Positions 10,939 through 21,871 of a stretch of DNA of 64,000 nt are shown here, in pieces. How positions within the stretch are numbered: the first letter of the stretch is position 1; each line of letters begins with the position of its first letter. Made by a program: the position numbers and the translations under genes. The DNA comes from Mesostigma viride (lineage: Eukaryota; Streptophyta; Mesostigmatophyceae; Mesostigmatales; Mesostigmataceae), in the NCBI GenBank assembly GCA_009746045.1, contig RPFO01000175.1:5665414-5729413 (forward strand), given 5' to 3'. The notes below the pieces were generated by a model, which made no database searches, was not told the origin of the DNA, and saw nothing but the letters and a program-made list of their open reading frames with translations.

Positions 10939-13016
10939 CCCTTCAACTGTCAAAACTCGAACCACGAGAACGGACTGAGTTTGGGTATCTTTGTGCGCCT
11001 GAGAGTAACTAGCCAAATAACATTTTCTGGCCCACCCTTGGAACCAAGCATGCTTTTATATCAAATAATGTTTGGGAAATTTGGTTGGTCACATATCCAT
11101 GCCCTACACCTGCTAAAAATAGCACCCCCCTCAGGGGGGTACAGTGCACATGGGGTTGGAGACATATATAATGCATTATCGACCATTTACACAAATCAGT
11201 TGGCCCTGGCCTTTTAAAGGCAGGTTATTATAATCATAGACATGCCATCAATGCATTCACAACATGAAATGTCACAAAACTGTGGACGCTAGCTACAAAA
11301 TGGCCAAAGCCAGCTGGCACCGTTATAACGGTGCCAGCTGGCAGGGGTATAAATGGTAGCATAACAACACAAAACTTTATTCCAATTGGCATGAAACAAC
11401 AAGGGATGCCCAATTGGGCATCATGCACCATACCCAGGTGATAAAACAAGAGACCATGCCATATAACACATGCCAACATGCCGCAAGGGGCCAAAATGGC
11501 ACTAGCGCGCGTGCGGTATACATAGCGCAAGACTAGCCAAGGGTGTAGCTAACTGTCAATTGGGCTACCTGGCTATGTGCCAAACTACGGATTGCGCCTC
11601 TGGGTGCGCAGATCCTGCCTCCTACAAGGCCCTGTCAGCTGGGTGCCAGCTGCCAACGTGCGGGTCGTGCGGCCATTGGCCTCAGCCCATGCGCGGCCAG
11701 CCGGGCTGCGGGCTGACAAGGGCTGCATGGCACGCTGGCGGCGGGCGTTGTCGTCGTCGAGGCCAGCCACTGGCCCAGCGTGGAAGCTGAGATAAGCCAG
11801 CATATAAGACACAAGACCATGCTAAAAAATAGGTGAAAGGCTCATTAATCAAGGCCTCAAGCGCGCGTCAAAGGGGTGGCAAGGAGCTACATCACTAACC
11901 CACCCGATGAATGACAAAACACCTCCACGTTCTTTGCAACAATAAAGTAAACAAAATGAACAAGTTGGTAATGCTTCCATGCAAACAGGTATTGGGTATC
12001 TCCATGTTTGTCACATGCAATGGATGCAAAATCAGAAGGTGGGCGTTGGCCAGCAAAACAAGAAGCCATGCCTAAAACTGGTCAGAAAAGAACTTGTCTC
12101 GGGCTGTTTGAGCCAGGAAAAGCATTGGGTAATCACCTTTACCATATTACTAACCAATACCAACCGTTATCACGCTATTTCCGTTGCAGCCTCAGCTAAC
12201 AGCGACCAAACATGGTCCAAAATCTGCTTGACCTGATGGTATTCCACAACTATGACAAGCCGATGCGTAGAGGGAGCAAAACAACAAAATGACAATCACA
12301 AGCCCTCGATTATAACCCTGATATTAGTTATAAACGATAATACAACCATATACGGTTAACGGAACACGCTAGGAGGCTAGAACGTACCAGGTCGGAACAG
12401 CAGATTACCTTTCCTGCGGGAGCCAGCACGCCCGATTCATGGACGTAGCCTCGAGCCTTTCCTGGCTGCCAATTCTAGCAAATCTGGTTGGGAACGACGT
12501 CAAAGGTTTATCCATGCGCAAATACCTCGAAAATTTCCGCCTAGCAACATGCAGCACTCGCACTGTCACCGCCTGGCCGCTGACATGATTTGCTGCGCCA
12601 ACCAGCACCCCGATGACCCATCTACGCATCTTCAAACGTTCCATGGCTGGGGATAAAACGTTTTTAGGACTTGAAAATCATGCCTACAAAATTTGAGTCC
12701 ATTATGTCAAGCCATTCTCTCGTACCAGTCAGTTGTGTGCACCGCCATAGCCGTGCGCGTCAATATTTTTCATGCACGTCGGTCCCGTTGGACCATGGTA
12801 CCCCCCTAACTTTGCTCAAGCATATCTCCCTGGCCAGGTGTCCAAAATACGGTCTGAATGGCGCCAGGCATAGCTTACGTCTAGATCTTTCGATCCCCCC
12901 AGGTTTGACCGTTAAATTATTATTGGCGCGGCGCCTGGTTCTGCCACAAACTCAGTCCGTTAGAGTGGCGCGAGTTCAACTGGCGCCACGAAAACGGACT
13001 CAGTACAGTTTAAGGG
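10939..13016. mobile_element. piggyBac-like non-autonomous element (TTAA, CCCTT ends)
   Basis: A 2,078-bp insertion bounded by TTAA at 10935-10938 and 13017-13020. The left end is CCCTTCAACTGT. The right end, read on the other strand, is CCCTTAAACTGT, so the 12-bp termini differ at one base. CGAACCACGAGAACGGACT near the left end resembles GCGCCACGAAAACGGACT near the right. A TTAA target and termini starting CCC are the hallmark of the piggyBac superfamily. No transposase frame is present. An empty site exists in a related element copy at 53258-53275 (ATGTATTAAAAGCC), which proves the exact insertion. Confidence 0.82.
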
Positions 13017-13020
13017 TTAA

Positions 13021-13100
13021 AAGCCATATGCCCCTTCTCAGGGCTATGTGCTACATCTACTCCCAACGGAGTGATGTTGATAGTTAATTAATTAATTAAT
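13021..13100 (+). mobile_element. Terminal hairpin and tail of the split element
   Basis: AAGCCATATGCCCCTTCTC, then the hairpin CTCCCAACGGAG, GATGTTGATAG and a TTAA-repeat tail at 13083-13099. The tail abuts, tail to tail, the minus-strand element that follows. Confidence 0.85.
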
Positions 13101-14680
13101 GGGAACTCGTGGAACGGGGGATTGTTTAGAGGCTGTCCCCGAAGCCTGTTAGCCGCGAGCCGACGAGTGGGGTTGTCTACTTCCTGGAACCACCAGGGGC
13201 AACACGCTTCGCACCACGAGACTCCACACGAGACTCCACAGTGTCGGCGTCTACACGGACACCATCCAGGTAAGCATGCAACAAAACGACCATCCGGCAA
13301 CAGTCGCAGCTGCACACGCTTACCCCCCGGTACGTACCCGGCTCGTGCCACCACCACCTTCTCGCTATTCCAGCACTTGCTCCTCGCCGCCAGCTGTGCC
13401 GGGGTGTAGTCTTCATCCATGCTGCTGGGGTGGCCCTTGAGCAGACGACGGGCTCCCATCACCCGTTTCTGGTCGTTCACGGTGGCCATGGTGACCAGGA
13501 CCAGGCCAGCTGGGCCTGGCAGGCGGATGGCCCTGTCAATGGTCACGTGATCGCACAGCTGCAGCAACCCCAAGAACGCGGGGCCCCGCAAGGCCTCGGT
13601 AAGTGCTTGTGCCGGCGGTGTCATGCGTGCCCTTCTTAACATTCTTGAGAATGATATTGCGTTGTCGGAGCTGAGCCACATTCTGTTCGACGCGACTGCG
13701 GTGGCAGCCGACTTAGCCGCCTGGGCGACTACGGCATCCAAGTTCTTCCCCGCCGCGTCCGCGAACGTGACCCGCTTGGGGGGGGGGGTGGCCATGGCCG
13801 CCTTTAATTCCAGCGATGTGGCTTGGGTGACAGCAGAGTCAGCAGCCAAAGACTTGAGCGCACCTTGCATAGACTTGAGCTCAGAGGTGATCGCCTGCAG
13901 GTCAGTGGGCGTCGGCTGCGCTGGCAGGGGTGTCGGCATCGGCCGAGGTGTCGGATGCGGCCGCGATGGTCGCCAGCGGTTTGCAGAGTTCAGCCGCAGC
14001 ATGTAAAGAGGCATGGGAGGTGCGTAGCTGGTCGTCGTCCCAGTGCTGCCACTCCGCGGGGCCGGAGGTCATCCGCAGCTGCGCCGTGCTGGGGTGGCGA
14101 ATGATGTCGTCGGCGTCGTATCGAATTTTGAGGATTTGCAGCACGTCGGCGACGTACCGGCATGGTGAAAAATGCCGCAATGTCGGCCGGTTGCAGGTGG
14201 GTTCCGAGGCTTGCATATTTGGTTAAATCAGACGGTGAGGGCGGTGGGGTTTCAGGCGTGGGGGTAGCCTCGGCGGCCATGGGAGTGACTTCCGAAGTGA
14301 CTTCCGTGGTACGCGGCTTCTTGGGAGCGGCGGGAGCGATGCCGACGAAAGGGCTGGCTGCGGCAAGAACGTCGTCCAGCGAGCGGGTTTCTGGGGCGGC
14401 AGGTGTTGTTGTGGTCTCCATAGCTACGAGGAAGATGTCGAATGCTGGGGCGGGGGGCGCAGGCGTGCTATTCACGATGGGAATGCCGCCATATTGAGTC
14501 GAAAATAGCGATATCTGCTGGGCAGGCCGAGTTCGAGAACGTACGAAATCGGGGACGATAGCTGCCGGAAATTATACCAGCGTGTTCGTCATCAGAAGAC
14601 GAGTCGAATGCAACAAACCCGGCTAAATTTCATGGCCTGAGTCGAAAGTTATGAGCATTCTCGGCAGCCATAGCTCGGCA
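13088..14680 (-). mobile_element. Second ORF1-only family (minus strand), broken ORF1
   Basis: Minus-strand element of about 1.6 kb. Its 5' UTR (about 14675-14560) resembles that of the element at 7255: both contain ATGGCTG-CGAG, GCTCATAACTTTC, a CGTCTT/GACG stretch and TATAATTT-CCG-AGCTAT. ORF1 is split over three frames: 14475 down to about 14150 (METTTTPAAPETRSLDDVL), about 14160-13930 (YDADDIIRHPSTAQLRM), and about 13950-13088 (TDLQAITSELKSMQGALKSL; KRVTFADAAGKNLDAVV; YTPAQLAARSKCWNSEKVVV). The middle is coiled-coil-like; the end resembles the C-terminal domain of L1-type ORF1 and the fragment at 53533. No reverse transcriptase is present. The 3' end runs into the shared TTAA tail. Confidence 0.65.
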
Positions 14681-14784
14681 TATTTTCGCGCCTAAAATGC
14701 CGGATCCTTCTCTCGGCGCCTATGCTATCCACATATTTTGCATGGTATTTTAGACATAATTTAGTAGTATGAACTAAGTAGCCT

Positions 14785-16000
14785 CGTCGCCTCCACCCCC
14801 CCCCCCCCCATCCGCCTCCACCGATCGACTCCATCACCGCCCAGCTAGCTCCGCGACATCGACCAGCGCCTCAAGGATGATGCAATCGCTATCGAGGTCC
14901 TGCAGAACACCGCCGGCCTCAACGCCCGGGCGGTGAAGGACATTGCCGCCAAGCCAGCCCCTGCTGGCCTGGCCGGCGATGCTCCTCCCATCACGACCTG
15001 GGCGGATATGCTTAAGCAGCACACCACCTCCACCACCTCCGCCGTCGCAGCCCAGCTCCAGCGGCAGACGCTTGACCTCCGCGAGGAGGCCGAGCTCGCC
15101 AAGCGCAGCCTTAACGTCATCGTCAAGAACTTCGACATGGTGGAAGGTGAGAATTCTGAGAAGCTTGCGCGTGCGTTTGGGAGAGAAATCCTTGGTCGCA
15201 TGGGCCTTACTGGTGAGATTGAGCTGGTCGCCCACCGCCTTCCCCGCGCGCGGGGTAAGGCAGGGGCGCCCCCGCTCAGGACTTCTCACCTTTAAGAACC
15301 CGGCGGACAAGATTTCTTTTCTCCGACGCCGCAAGCGGCTCGAGAAGACTCTCTTCACCCTTGACGACGACTTGACCCTGGCGCAGCAACAACGGCGACG
15401 GGAGCTATGGCCGACCTACCTCCAGCTCCGGCAGACCAAGGCGGGGCAGCCGGTGTACTGGAAGGGGGCGGCCATCTACGTCGGCCACAAGCCCTGGCAT
15501 GCGACCCCCTCGGCCCCAACGACTCCAGACGCCCCAGCTTAGGGGAATACAATAGCAGTAGTGTAGAATAGATAGACCGTGGCCATGTACATGTAAGCCT
15601 CCTACAGGCTCTATACCAGCTGATTCACGAGTATTATGTCGCCATGTACATGTGCGCCTATGATGTGCCACACTCCAGATGATGCCTAGCTTTATTTAGT
15701 TATGCTGTGCCCATGCAGAGAGCTGCTCTCTGCTGAGATGCCATGCCCTAGCTCTTGTATAGCCGCCATGATGATCTTCCCCCACATGACATGCTCCCCC
15801 TTAGCTGGGCATAGCGTGATAGATCATGAGGGTGCAGGTGCCCTGGTGCACCTAGAGCAAGGGTAGCTTACATTCCCACCCTTGCATGAAGTAGCCTAGA
15901 ATGTATCATAGGCCATATGCCCCTTCTCAAGGGCTATGTGCTACATATACTCCCAACGGAGTTATGTTCCTAATTAATTAATTAATTAGTTTATTAATTT
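14785..16000 (+). mobile_element. 5'-truncated ORF1-only retroelement
   Basis: Starts within the coiled-coil region of ORF1 (CATCACCGCCCAGCTAGCTC near 14833) and continues through RRM-like SLNVIVKNF and EILGRMGLTGEIELVAHRLP. A small insertion near 15279 (CAGGACTTCTCACC) shifts the frame. The C-terminal domain then runs to the stop at 15540-15542. The 3' UTR, hairpin CTCCCAACGGAG (15952-15963) and a TTAA tail (15972-15990) follow. A poly-C run marks the 5' junction near 14797. ORF1 is a pseudogene here. Confidence 0.82.
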
Positions 16001-16229
16001 ATTATTTACGTCCTGTCTTTGGGAGGGATGGAGTAACTACCCCCATGGTAAGCACCTTTCACCCTGACATCCACAATGACAAGAGGGGTCAGGCACTACA
16101 GACATCACGTGACGATGACCGCAATTAAAATCTTAACCAACACACAGCACGCAATATCCATACCAAGAAACACAGTCAACCTCTCAAATCCCCTCCCCAA
16201 CACACACACACACACACCACACACCTGGA
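16001..16229. other. Spacer, probable 3' UTR of the MYND gene
   Basis: Between the retroelement tail and the stop codon of the minus-strand MYND gene. It holds a CA-rich patch near 16200 and no coding frame. Confidence 0.5.
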
Positions 16230-18157
16230 TCACGAGAAAATTTTTCTCAAGACACTCGCTTTAAGGCCTCGGAACCATTTGGCGGAGTTGGTATCCCCTT
16301 CTGCCTCCGCCATGGCCACCGCCCGAGCAATCACCTCCTTCGCCCCCGCTGCCAGCAGGTGCTTCCGACATGCTGGGTGCTCCTCGCACAGCTCCAACCA
16401 GTAATGTATCAAACAGCTCACACCGTGCGTATACGAGCCGTCGTCACACCCGTCCCCATGTGCGAGCACAAATTTCAGAGAGTCCACCAGCAGCTTGCAC
16501 GTGGCGGGCTTGGGTCGGGCCGCGAGCCGCTTGAGGCCGGCTTCATTGGAAGTCACCAGGTTTCGAAGCGTCGTGGCAGCAGACTGATGGATATTCCACG
16601 CCCCGCGCTCGAGTGACCCGCCCATCGCGTCCAGAACCGCCTCCACCGTGCCTTCATCCACGAGGCACTCGCGACAGGCCGTGTCCTTGGCCAACTGGGT
16701 CAGCGCCTTGCACGCCTCCAACTGCACAAGCGAGAAGCCCTGCTGGTCCTCGTTGGCGCGTTGGATGATCCGGGCCACGAGGGGGCATGCGCGGCGCAGA
16801 CCGGCCGAGCTGGTGAGTTTGTTGCGGCGACACACCTGGCCCACGGCCAGGCATACGGCGGCACCCAAGGCCCAGCGGTCATCCGTTCGGAGCCCCTGGG
16901 TCAGATACTCAGGGGACACTGCCATGTGGCACGCTGCGGTTAACGTCTGGCCGACGCGGGGCGTGGCCAGTGCGCTTGCGGCCTTGTCGCCGACACAGTC
17001 GGATTGCAGCGCTTCCCCAATCATCCGGCAGATGGCGGTGATGGAGACAACATCGCCGGCATTCACCGCGTGGAATAGGCACTCACCAAGGGCAGGGAGA
17101 AGGGCCGGGTCGATGCCTGCCATGTGGTCCGTGTGCATACACTGGGTATTCTGGCAGTGCACCGCCTGGTCGTGCAGGAAGAAGAGAGCCTGACATGCGG
17201 CCCCACTGGCATCCATGCCCTTGGCACCCTGGACACCCGCGATGATGCTTTGCGAGACGGCCTGGAAGGTGCCAGCACTGGCACATGCGTCGCAGGAAGA
17301 CCGGTTGGTGCAAAGCGATAAGATGCAACCGTTGATTGCCTCCACAAGGTGCCAGGCGCCCCGTTGCGTGGCGCCGGCAAGCATCCTTGTCAGGCTGTGG
17401 ATACCCTTGCTACCCACAAACACGCCACGGTTCTTTTTACTAGTCCGAATCAGCCCATGGAGTCCGACGCATACAACAAGAAAGGGTAAGCAGCACTGGC
17501 CGGACAACGTGCGGTCCAGGGCGTTTGCAAACAGCGTACAAGCGCCCGCTTTTCCCAGCACCCGCTCTTCCTGGCTGCCAACATCCCTGCATCGTTTTGC
17601 CAGCTCGCAAAACTTGGAGGTCCCGTTGCCCCCGGTCCATGCCATCATCCCCTCGTCTGTATCATCGTAAATAAGCGAGGTGGCTTTCTCGGGCATTATG
17701 CGGCTGGCCGTCGAGAATCGGCTATCTAATTCTTGTCTTGCACCTTCGACAAGCGCCTGGGCTTCCGCATCCGTCAGAACACACGCCTGCTTTTCAGACG
17801 CCTGAGACTTGGAGGGATTCGCAAGCCGGATGCATGCCTCTTTGTGCTTAGGATAATCGGCCTTCTGGCATTCCTGCTCAACCAACCACACCAAGGGACA
17901 TGACACGTATGAACAGCGCGCCCAGCATGATGTTAGGATGTTGGCGTAAGTACTATTAGATCAAGTTAAAGAACACCAAGTTATCCTCGCTTCACCAGTT
18001 CTCTATAAGCATGTGAGGTAAACTTGGCAAATCGATTCTGGCCGTCGGGAAATTCAGCACGCACTCTGGAGCAGTAGTAGACAGAATGACACCGGGCGCA
18101 GGCCTTGACAGTTTTCTCCTCACAACCAAAATGTTGACACAGCGTTAGGGTTGCCAT
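16230..18157 (-). CDS. MYND zinc-finger protein with helical (ARM-like) repeats
   Basis: Two exons on the minus strand: 18157-18065 (31 codons) and 17873-16230 (547 residues plus stop), about 578 residues. The 191-bp intron begins GTGCGT and ends TTGAGCAG. Splicing restores a full MYND finger: C7 and C12, then C20 and C23, then YYCS, then ECQKADYPKHKEAC with the last Cys/His set. The single-exon start at 17906 would lose half the finger, so I prefer the spliced model. MYND fingers bind proline-rich partners. The remainder is rich in Ala, Leu and Cys with repeated helices (for example TVEAVLDAMGGSLERGAWN and AATTLRNLVTSNEAGLKRLA), suggesting an armadillo-type scaffold. There is no SET domain. 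Intact, moderately high GC, no retroelement inside. Confidence 0.85.
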
Positions 18158-20063
18158 TTCTACCTTACGAGGATGGCCAGTTCAAAAAAGTTAGGCTTTG
18201 TTCAAAAACTAGACAACCGATACCAAATATCGCAAATCATAACTGTTGCTGTTAATTACATGAAGCTCAGTTTATAGATTTTTGTGTGCAATAATGCGGG
18301 TTGCTCGCGATCGGCGACTTGCGAGAATTGAGCTCCATTTCCTTAACACAAATTAACACAAAATATTCCCGCCCAAAGGTCGAGACTCGCGACTCGCTGA
18401 AGGTAAAAGGTACGGCACTTACGTGAGGTTAATTACGGCCCCCCGCAATTGCCAAGTTCCTGGGAAGAGCAGAGTTCAGGACTGGGTCATTTTTTCACTT
18501 CCGGCAGCATAGATTCTGAGGCCTGAATCCTGGCAGTGTCACTAGACCGTTAATTCTCTCACGAGACGGTCCCGGCGCGAATATTTTCCCGCCCAAAAAT
18601 TCGCGGTACCGGACCGCATGTGCAAAAGTGGTAAGGTAACCACTGGCTTTTTCCCGCTTTTCCGCGCCTTATGTAGCCTGCTGAAATACAGGGGTGTTCC
18701 TTAGCCCAGGTGCCCCCCCCCCCCCCCCCCCCTACCCCCCCCGAATCGTGCCCAAACGGTCCCAACAACATTTTTCCCAAATCCGTGCTCAGAATGAAAA
18801 ACAGCCCAGTCCTGCGAATGCCAGAAGTTTTGCAATGAAGGTGTTCCTTAGCCCAAGTGGTTACCTTACTACAGGTGCGCTTACGTCGATCACTTAACGA
18901 TACACGGTGCGCGCACCCCGAGCGGAACTTGGCGATGGCGTTCATGCGAAAAATTACCAAATTAGCCTGCGGAATGCAGAAAATGTGTGACGATGTTAAA
19001 GACGACGAGTTCAAGACATCGTTTCATAGCGGAATGTATACAGTTTGCAACATCTATAACCTTATTCATGACCATCGCCGTCGGGGTTTAATATGAAATT
19101 TTCGTCGCGGTTTATAGAATAGTGCATGCTCGCGGCATCGTTAGTCGCGTTTTGTGGGATACAATCAGCGTTCAAGAAGCCATTATACTGGGATTAATTA
19201 CAATCCTGGAAAAAATTGTTGGTTATCGTCAAGCTTTGTGCCATGAACGATCATACTGTGTTCAGGCTCGCGGGATGCGAGTCCGACTCTTGCATAGAAA
19301 TGAGTGCTCTCTTGTGCACCTGGGCGAACGACGCTGTTGTCATGGTACGATCCTTTGCTCAACGTCGTCTTTTCATAGTTCAATGGTTAGCAACGCATGT
19401 TTTTTGACTTCTTTCCGGGCAGTTGCCGCCAGATTGTTTGCCATTTCTCGCTGCGCTGCATCGCCAGATTCCTAGCTGCAGCGTCTTAATGAATTCGTCT
19501 ATGATGCATGGCTAAGACGTGATAGTTCGGAAAGTTACGAGACATTTGATATGGTTGCTTGAAGGCACCCAGTTTCGTGTAAGAATTGGCGCGGCAGTCT
19601 TTAGCAGCCGCTTTACTCAGTGCTGAAAGGCTGACGAGCTAGAGGTTGTTCATGAGCAAATACTCTTGCTTGAAAGGAAGGTTACAGTGGTCGTTGTAAG
19701 GTGGCACCGGAATTAGGTAGGGTTTGTCATCATTGTTCTACGAAAGCATATCCCATTGATTTATGTATGGGAGGGCCCAAGCATATGAATGCGACAATAT
19801 GCTACCAAGGCAAGGTAACCATGGTAAGAAGCCCTGGCGAGTAGCATGTATGATAGGAATGCTTTGTCTATGGGCCATCCATTTCCCCGTTGGCTGGGCA
19901 TTGTGGATAGGGGTTTCTAGGGTGTCCTTGGATTGATGTCCATGGTTTTTGGCATGATGCTCACACCTTAAGACCTGGTTCATGCTTGGGCTCTGTTGGC
20001 TAAGTTGGCATCTTAGCCTACCAGCTAGCCTTGTATGGCAGTGCACACACTCGCAGGGCTGGC
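18158..20063. other. Upstream region of the MYND gene and spacer
   Basis: The presumed promoter of the minus-strand MYND gene lies just above 18157. Further on are a dispersed repeat (18559-18625), a poly-C run (18711-18740), and a direct repeat GTGTTCCTTAGCCCA at about 18692 and 18841. An open frame at 18857-19096 (79 codons, containing MRKITKLACGMQKMCDDVKD) has no recognisable domain; I do not call it a gene. Confidence 0.5.
18559..18625 (-). repeat. Dispersed repeat, also at 59615-59690
   Basis: Read on the minus strand it contains GTACCGCGAATTTTT, then AATATTCGCGCCGGGACCGTC, matching GGTACCGCGAATTTTT and ATTCGCGCCGGGACCGTC in the plus strand at 59637-59687. The two copies share about 65 bp with small indels. 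It may be the end of an unknown element. Confidence 0.65.
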
Positions 20064-20215
20064 CAACCCCATTGTGTTATGTGATGGCTATGAGTGCTCG
20101 TGGGGTATGCACTTGCTGTGCATGGCAATTGGCACCCCCCCTCACCCACGTGCCTAAGGGTCACTACTTTTGCCCTGCATGCGAGGGAGAAGACGGCGGC
20201 AGTGATGATGATTGC
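20064..20215 (+). pseudogene. PHD-finger fragment, copy 1 (frameshifted)
   Basis: One frame reads NPIVLCDGYECSWGMHLLCM; after a small shift another reads PPLTHVPKGHYFCPACEGED. Together they give the C-terminal half of a PHD finger (Cys, His and Cys ligands plus the CPAC end). PHD fingers read histone tails. The frameshift between halves shows the copy is broken. It and copy 2 share flanks, so this is a segmental duplication. Confidence 0.7.
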
Positions 20216-20462
20216 GGGATCCGTCCAGGTGGTTAGAATGCAGTTAAGGTTGATGCCAGCATGCATTGAACTGTGTACCTTTTGAGTTCATATATCTGGT
20301 CAGATCTACAGCTTGTAGGTGGGAATGGCTGATTACCGGCCACTGAGCTAAGTGCCAGCGAGGGTGATGCTAGGGTGGTGGTCAGGAGGAGGAGGGTGAG
20401 AAGGAGGAGGAGGATGGGAAGGGGGGGGGGGGGGCGGGGGGGGGCGGGCTGGGAATTAAGGC

Positions 20463-20643
20463 ACCGCCTGCTTGGTGTGTGAGGACGCCATGTCCCCTAA
20501 CTAATGAAAACCACATTGTAATGTGTGATGGCGATGCGTGCCCGGAGGGGCTGCACCTGCAGTGCATGGCACCCCCCTTCACCGACGCGCCTGAGGGTGA
20601 CTACTTCTGCCCTGCATGCGAGGGAGACAGTGATGATGATTAA
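20463..20643 (+). pseudogene. PHD-finger fragment, copy 2
   Basis: Reads ACLVCEDAMSPN, then a stop/shift, then NHIVMCDGDACPEGLHLQC, APPFTDAPEGDYFCPACEG and an acidic end DSDDD with stop at 20641-20643. This is a nearly full PHD finger (C-x2-C ... CDG ... H-x2-C ... CPAC), broken once after its first zinc pair. Homology with copy 1 continues about 180 bp downstream (AGAATGCAGTT, GAACTGTGTA, GAGTTCAT). It could be a real C-terminal exon if an intron hides the break, but no acceptor fits. Confidence 0.65.
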
Positions 20644-20879
20644 GTGGTGCATGGCCCTGCCAGGTGGGCTGCTGGCAGGTGGTCAGAATGCAGTTCAGGT
20701 TGCTGTCAACATGGCCTGAACTGTGTAATGTCTGAGTTCATGTCATCTGGCCATATCTCCAGTTTGTAGGTGCCAATTTGTGATGGCCACTGAGCCAAGT
20801 GCTATCCAGGCAAGTCTTATATATTATAGAATTACATATTGGGTAGGAGCCTCTAAAATTGTACCCCCAGGGCTTAATT

Positions 20880-21540
20880 AATTTTAATTATTCTTTAAAA
20901 GGGCCCGAAGATGTTTTACCACGGGGATCCCGCGGTATCCGCCTTAACCAATATTTTGCCAAACAAGAGGCGATGTCCGCCAAGATTGACGAACTTTTCT
21001 CGATCCTCAACGAGGGCTCTAACGATTCCGCTGCAGTTGGCGGTGGTCACCAGTATCCCGTGAAAGCGATTCTCGATGCCGCTAAGAGCAAGGTTGACAA
21101 CAAGACGCCCATGCTTTATATCGAATGGGAAATGCCAAACAAGAAAGGCATGATAAAAGGCCGACCGCTGCCAGTGGGTGACCCTGGAGGATGCCATCAA
21201 CTGCGCCAAGCTCGTGGACGCGTTTGTTGACGTCTTCTCCGTGGACGTCCAATTAAGCACGCGCCGCCCATCTCTGGTGCCGAGCTCGGGCGTGCGTGGG
21301 ATGCTGTCAAGCTGATCTATGGGCTTTCGACTGCAAAGGACGAGGAGCCAGACGGGTCGTGGGATGGGCTTTGTTTGGCCACCCGCCTCGCACACGGAAT
21401 TAAGAGAAAGGCCGAGGGGGGCGATGCTGGACTGGCAGTAGCGAAGATGGTCGGATCTCGCCAGAAGGGCGAGTCTCGTGAGAAGGTCGAATCTCGTGAG
21501 AAGGGCGAGTCTCGTGAGAAGAGCGACGACATCCGCTGAG
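20880..21540 (+). pseudogene. Frame-broken coding remnant of unknown family
   Basis: Three successive frames carry protein-like sequence. First 20895-21190: EDVLPRGSRGIRLNQYF, AMSAKIDELFSILNEG, MLYIEWEMPNKKGM. Then 21178-21255: VTLEDAINCAKLVDAFVDVF. Then about 21255-21540: ISGAELGRAWDAVKLIYGLS and GSWDGLCLATRLAHGIKRKA, ending in a short repeat (SREKGE, three to four times) and a stop. Two frame changes without splice sites suggest decay. I do not recognise the family. Confidence 0.5.
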
Positions 21541-21593
21541 AATTATGTCGGCATGTTGTGGCAATCCGCACCCCTCCTCAGCGGTTGTGAGGT

Positions 21594-21871
21594 TTCTCTG
21601 TTGTGGAGGGTCGGGGCAAAATTGGCCAGAAATATATAGAAACTATATCCAATCTATCTGGACAATTTTGCCCCAGGGGGTGACATTTCCCCGTGGGTGT
21701 CACCACACTTTGCATCACACCTTGACAAAGGGGCGCCCCAGTCCCCCCCACCATTTGCAGTTGTGCGGTGTGTGTGGAGGGTCGGGGCAAAATTGGCCAG
21801 AATATAGAAACTATATCCAATCTACCTGGCCAATTTTGCCCCAGGGGGTGACATTCCCCCGTTGGTGTCAC
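21594..21871. repeat. Two direct copies of a 59-62 bp hairpin unit
   Basis: Each unit is a long inverted repeat, GGGGCAAAATTGGCCAG ... CTGGCCAATTTTGCCCC with a loop holding ATAGAAACTATATCC, at 21613-21674 and 21784-21842. Both are followed by AGGGGGTGACATT and end at GTGTCACC. The stem can pair over about 17 bp; copy 1 has one mismatch. They resemble a small hairpin-type MITE that duplicated. Confidence 0.75.

Larger units (their letters stand above)
7255..13100 (+). mobile_element. ORF1-only retroelement split by two nested insertions
   Basis: The host element begins with a 5' UTR (CGAGGTAGCCATGGCTG near 7282) that is also present at 61260. ORF1 starts at 7416. The element is interrupted at 8422, resumes at 10199, ends ORF1 at 10571, continues through its 3' UTR to 10938, is interrupted again, and resumes at 13021-13100 with the hairpin CTCCCAACGGAG and a TTAA tail. 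Removing the two insertions leaves about 2.0 kb, the size of the copy at 61.25-63.25 kb. It codes only for an ORF1-type protein. Confidence 0.82.

Noticed and set aside
16230-17906. Single-exon start at 17906 for the MYND gene
   Set aside because: It would begin inside the MYND finger and lose four zinc ligands. The spliced start at 18157 restores them in frame with GT-AG sites.
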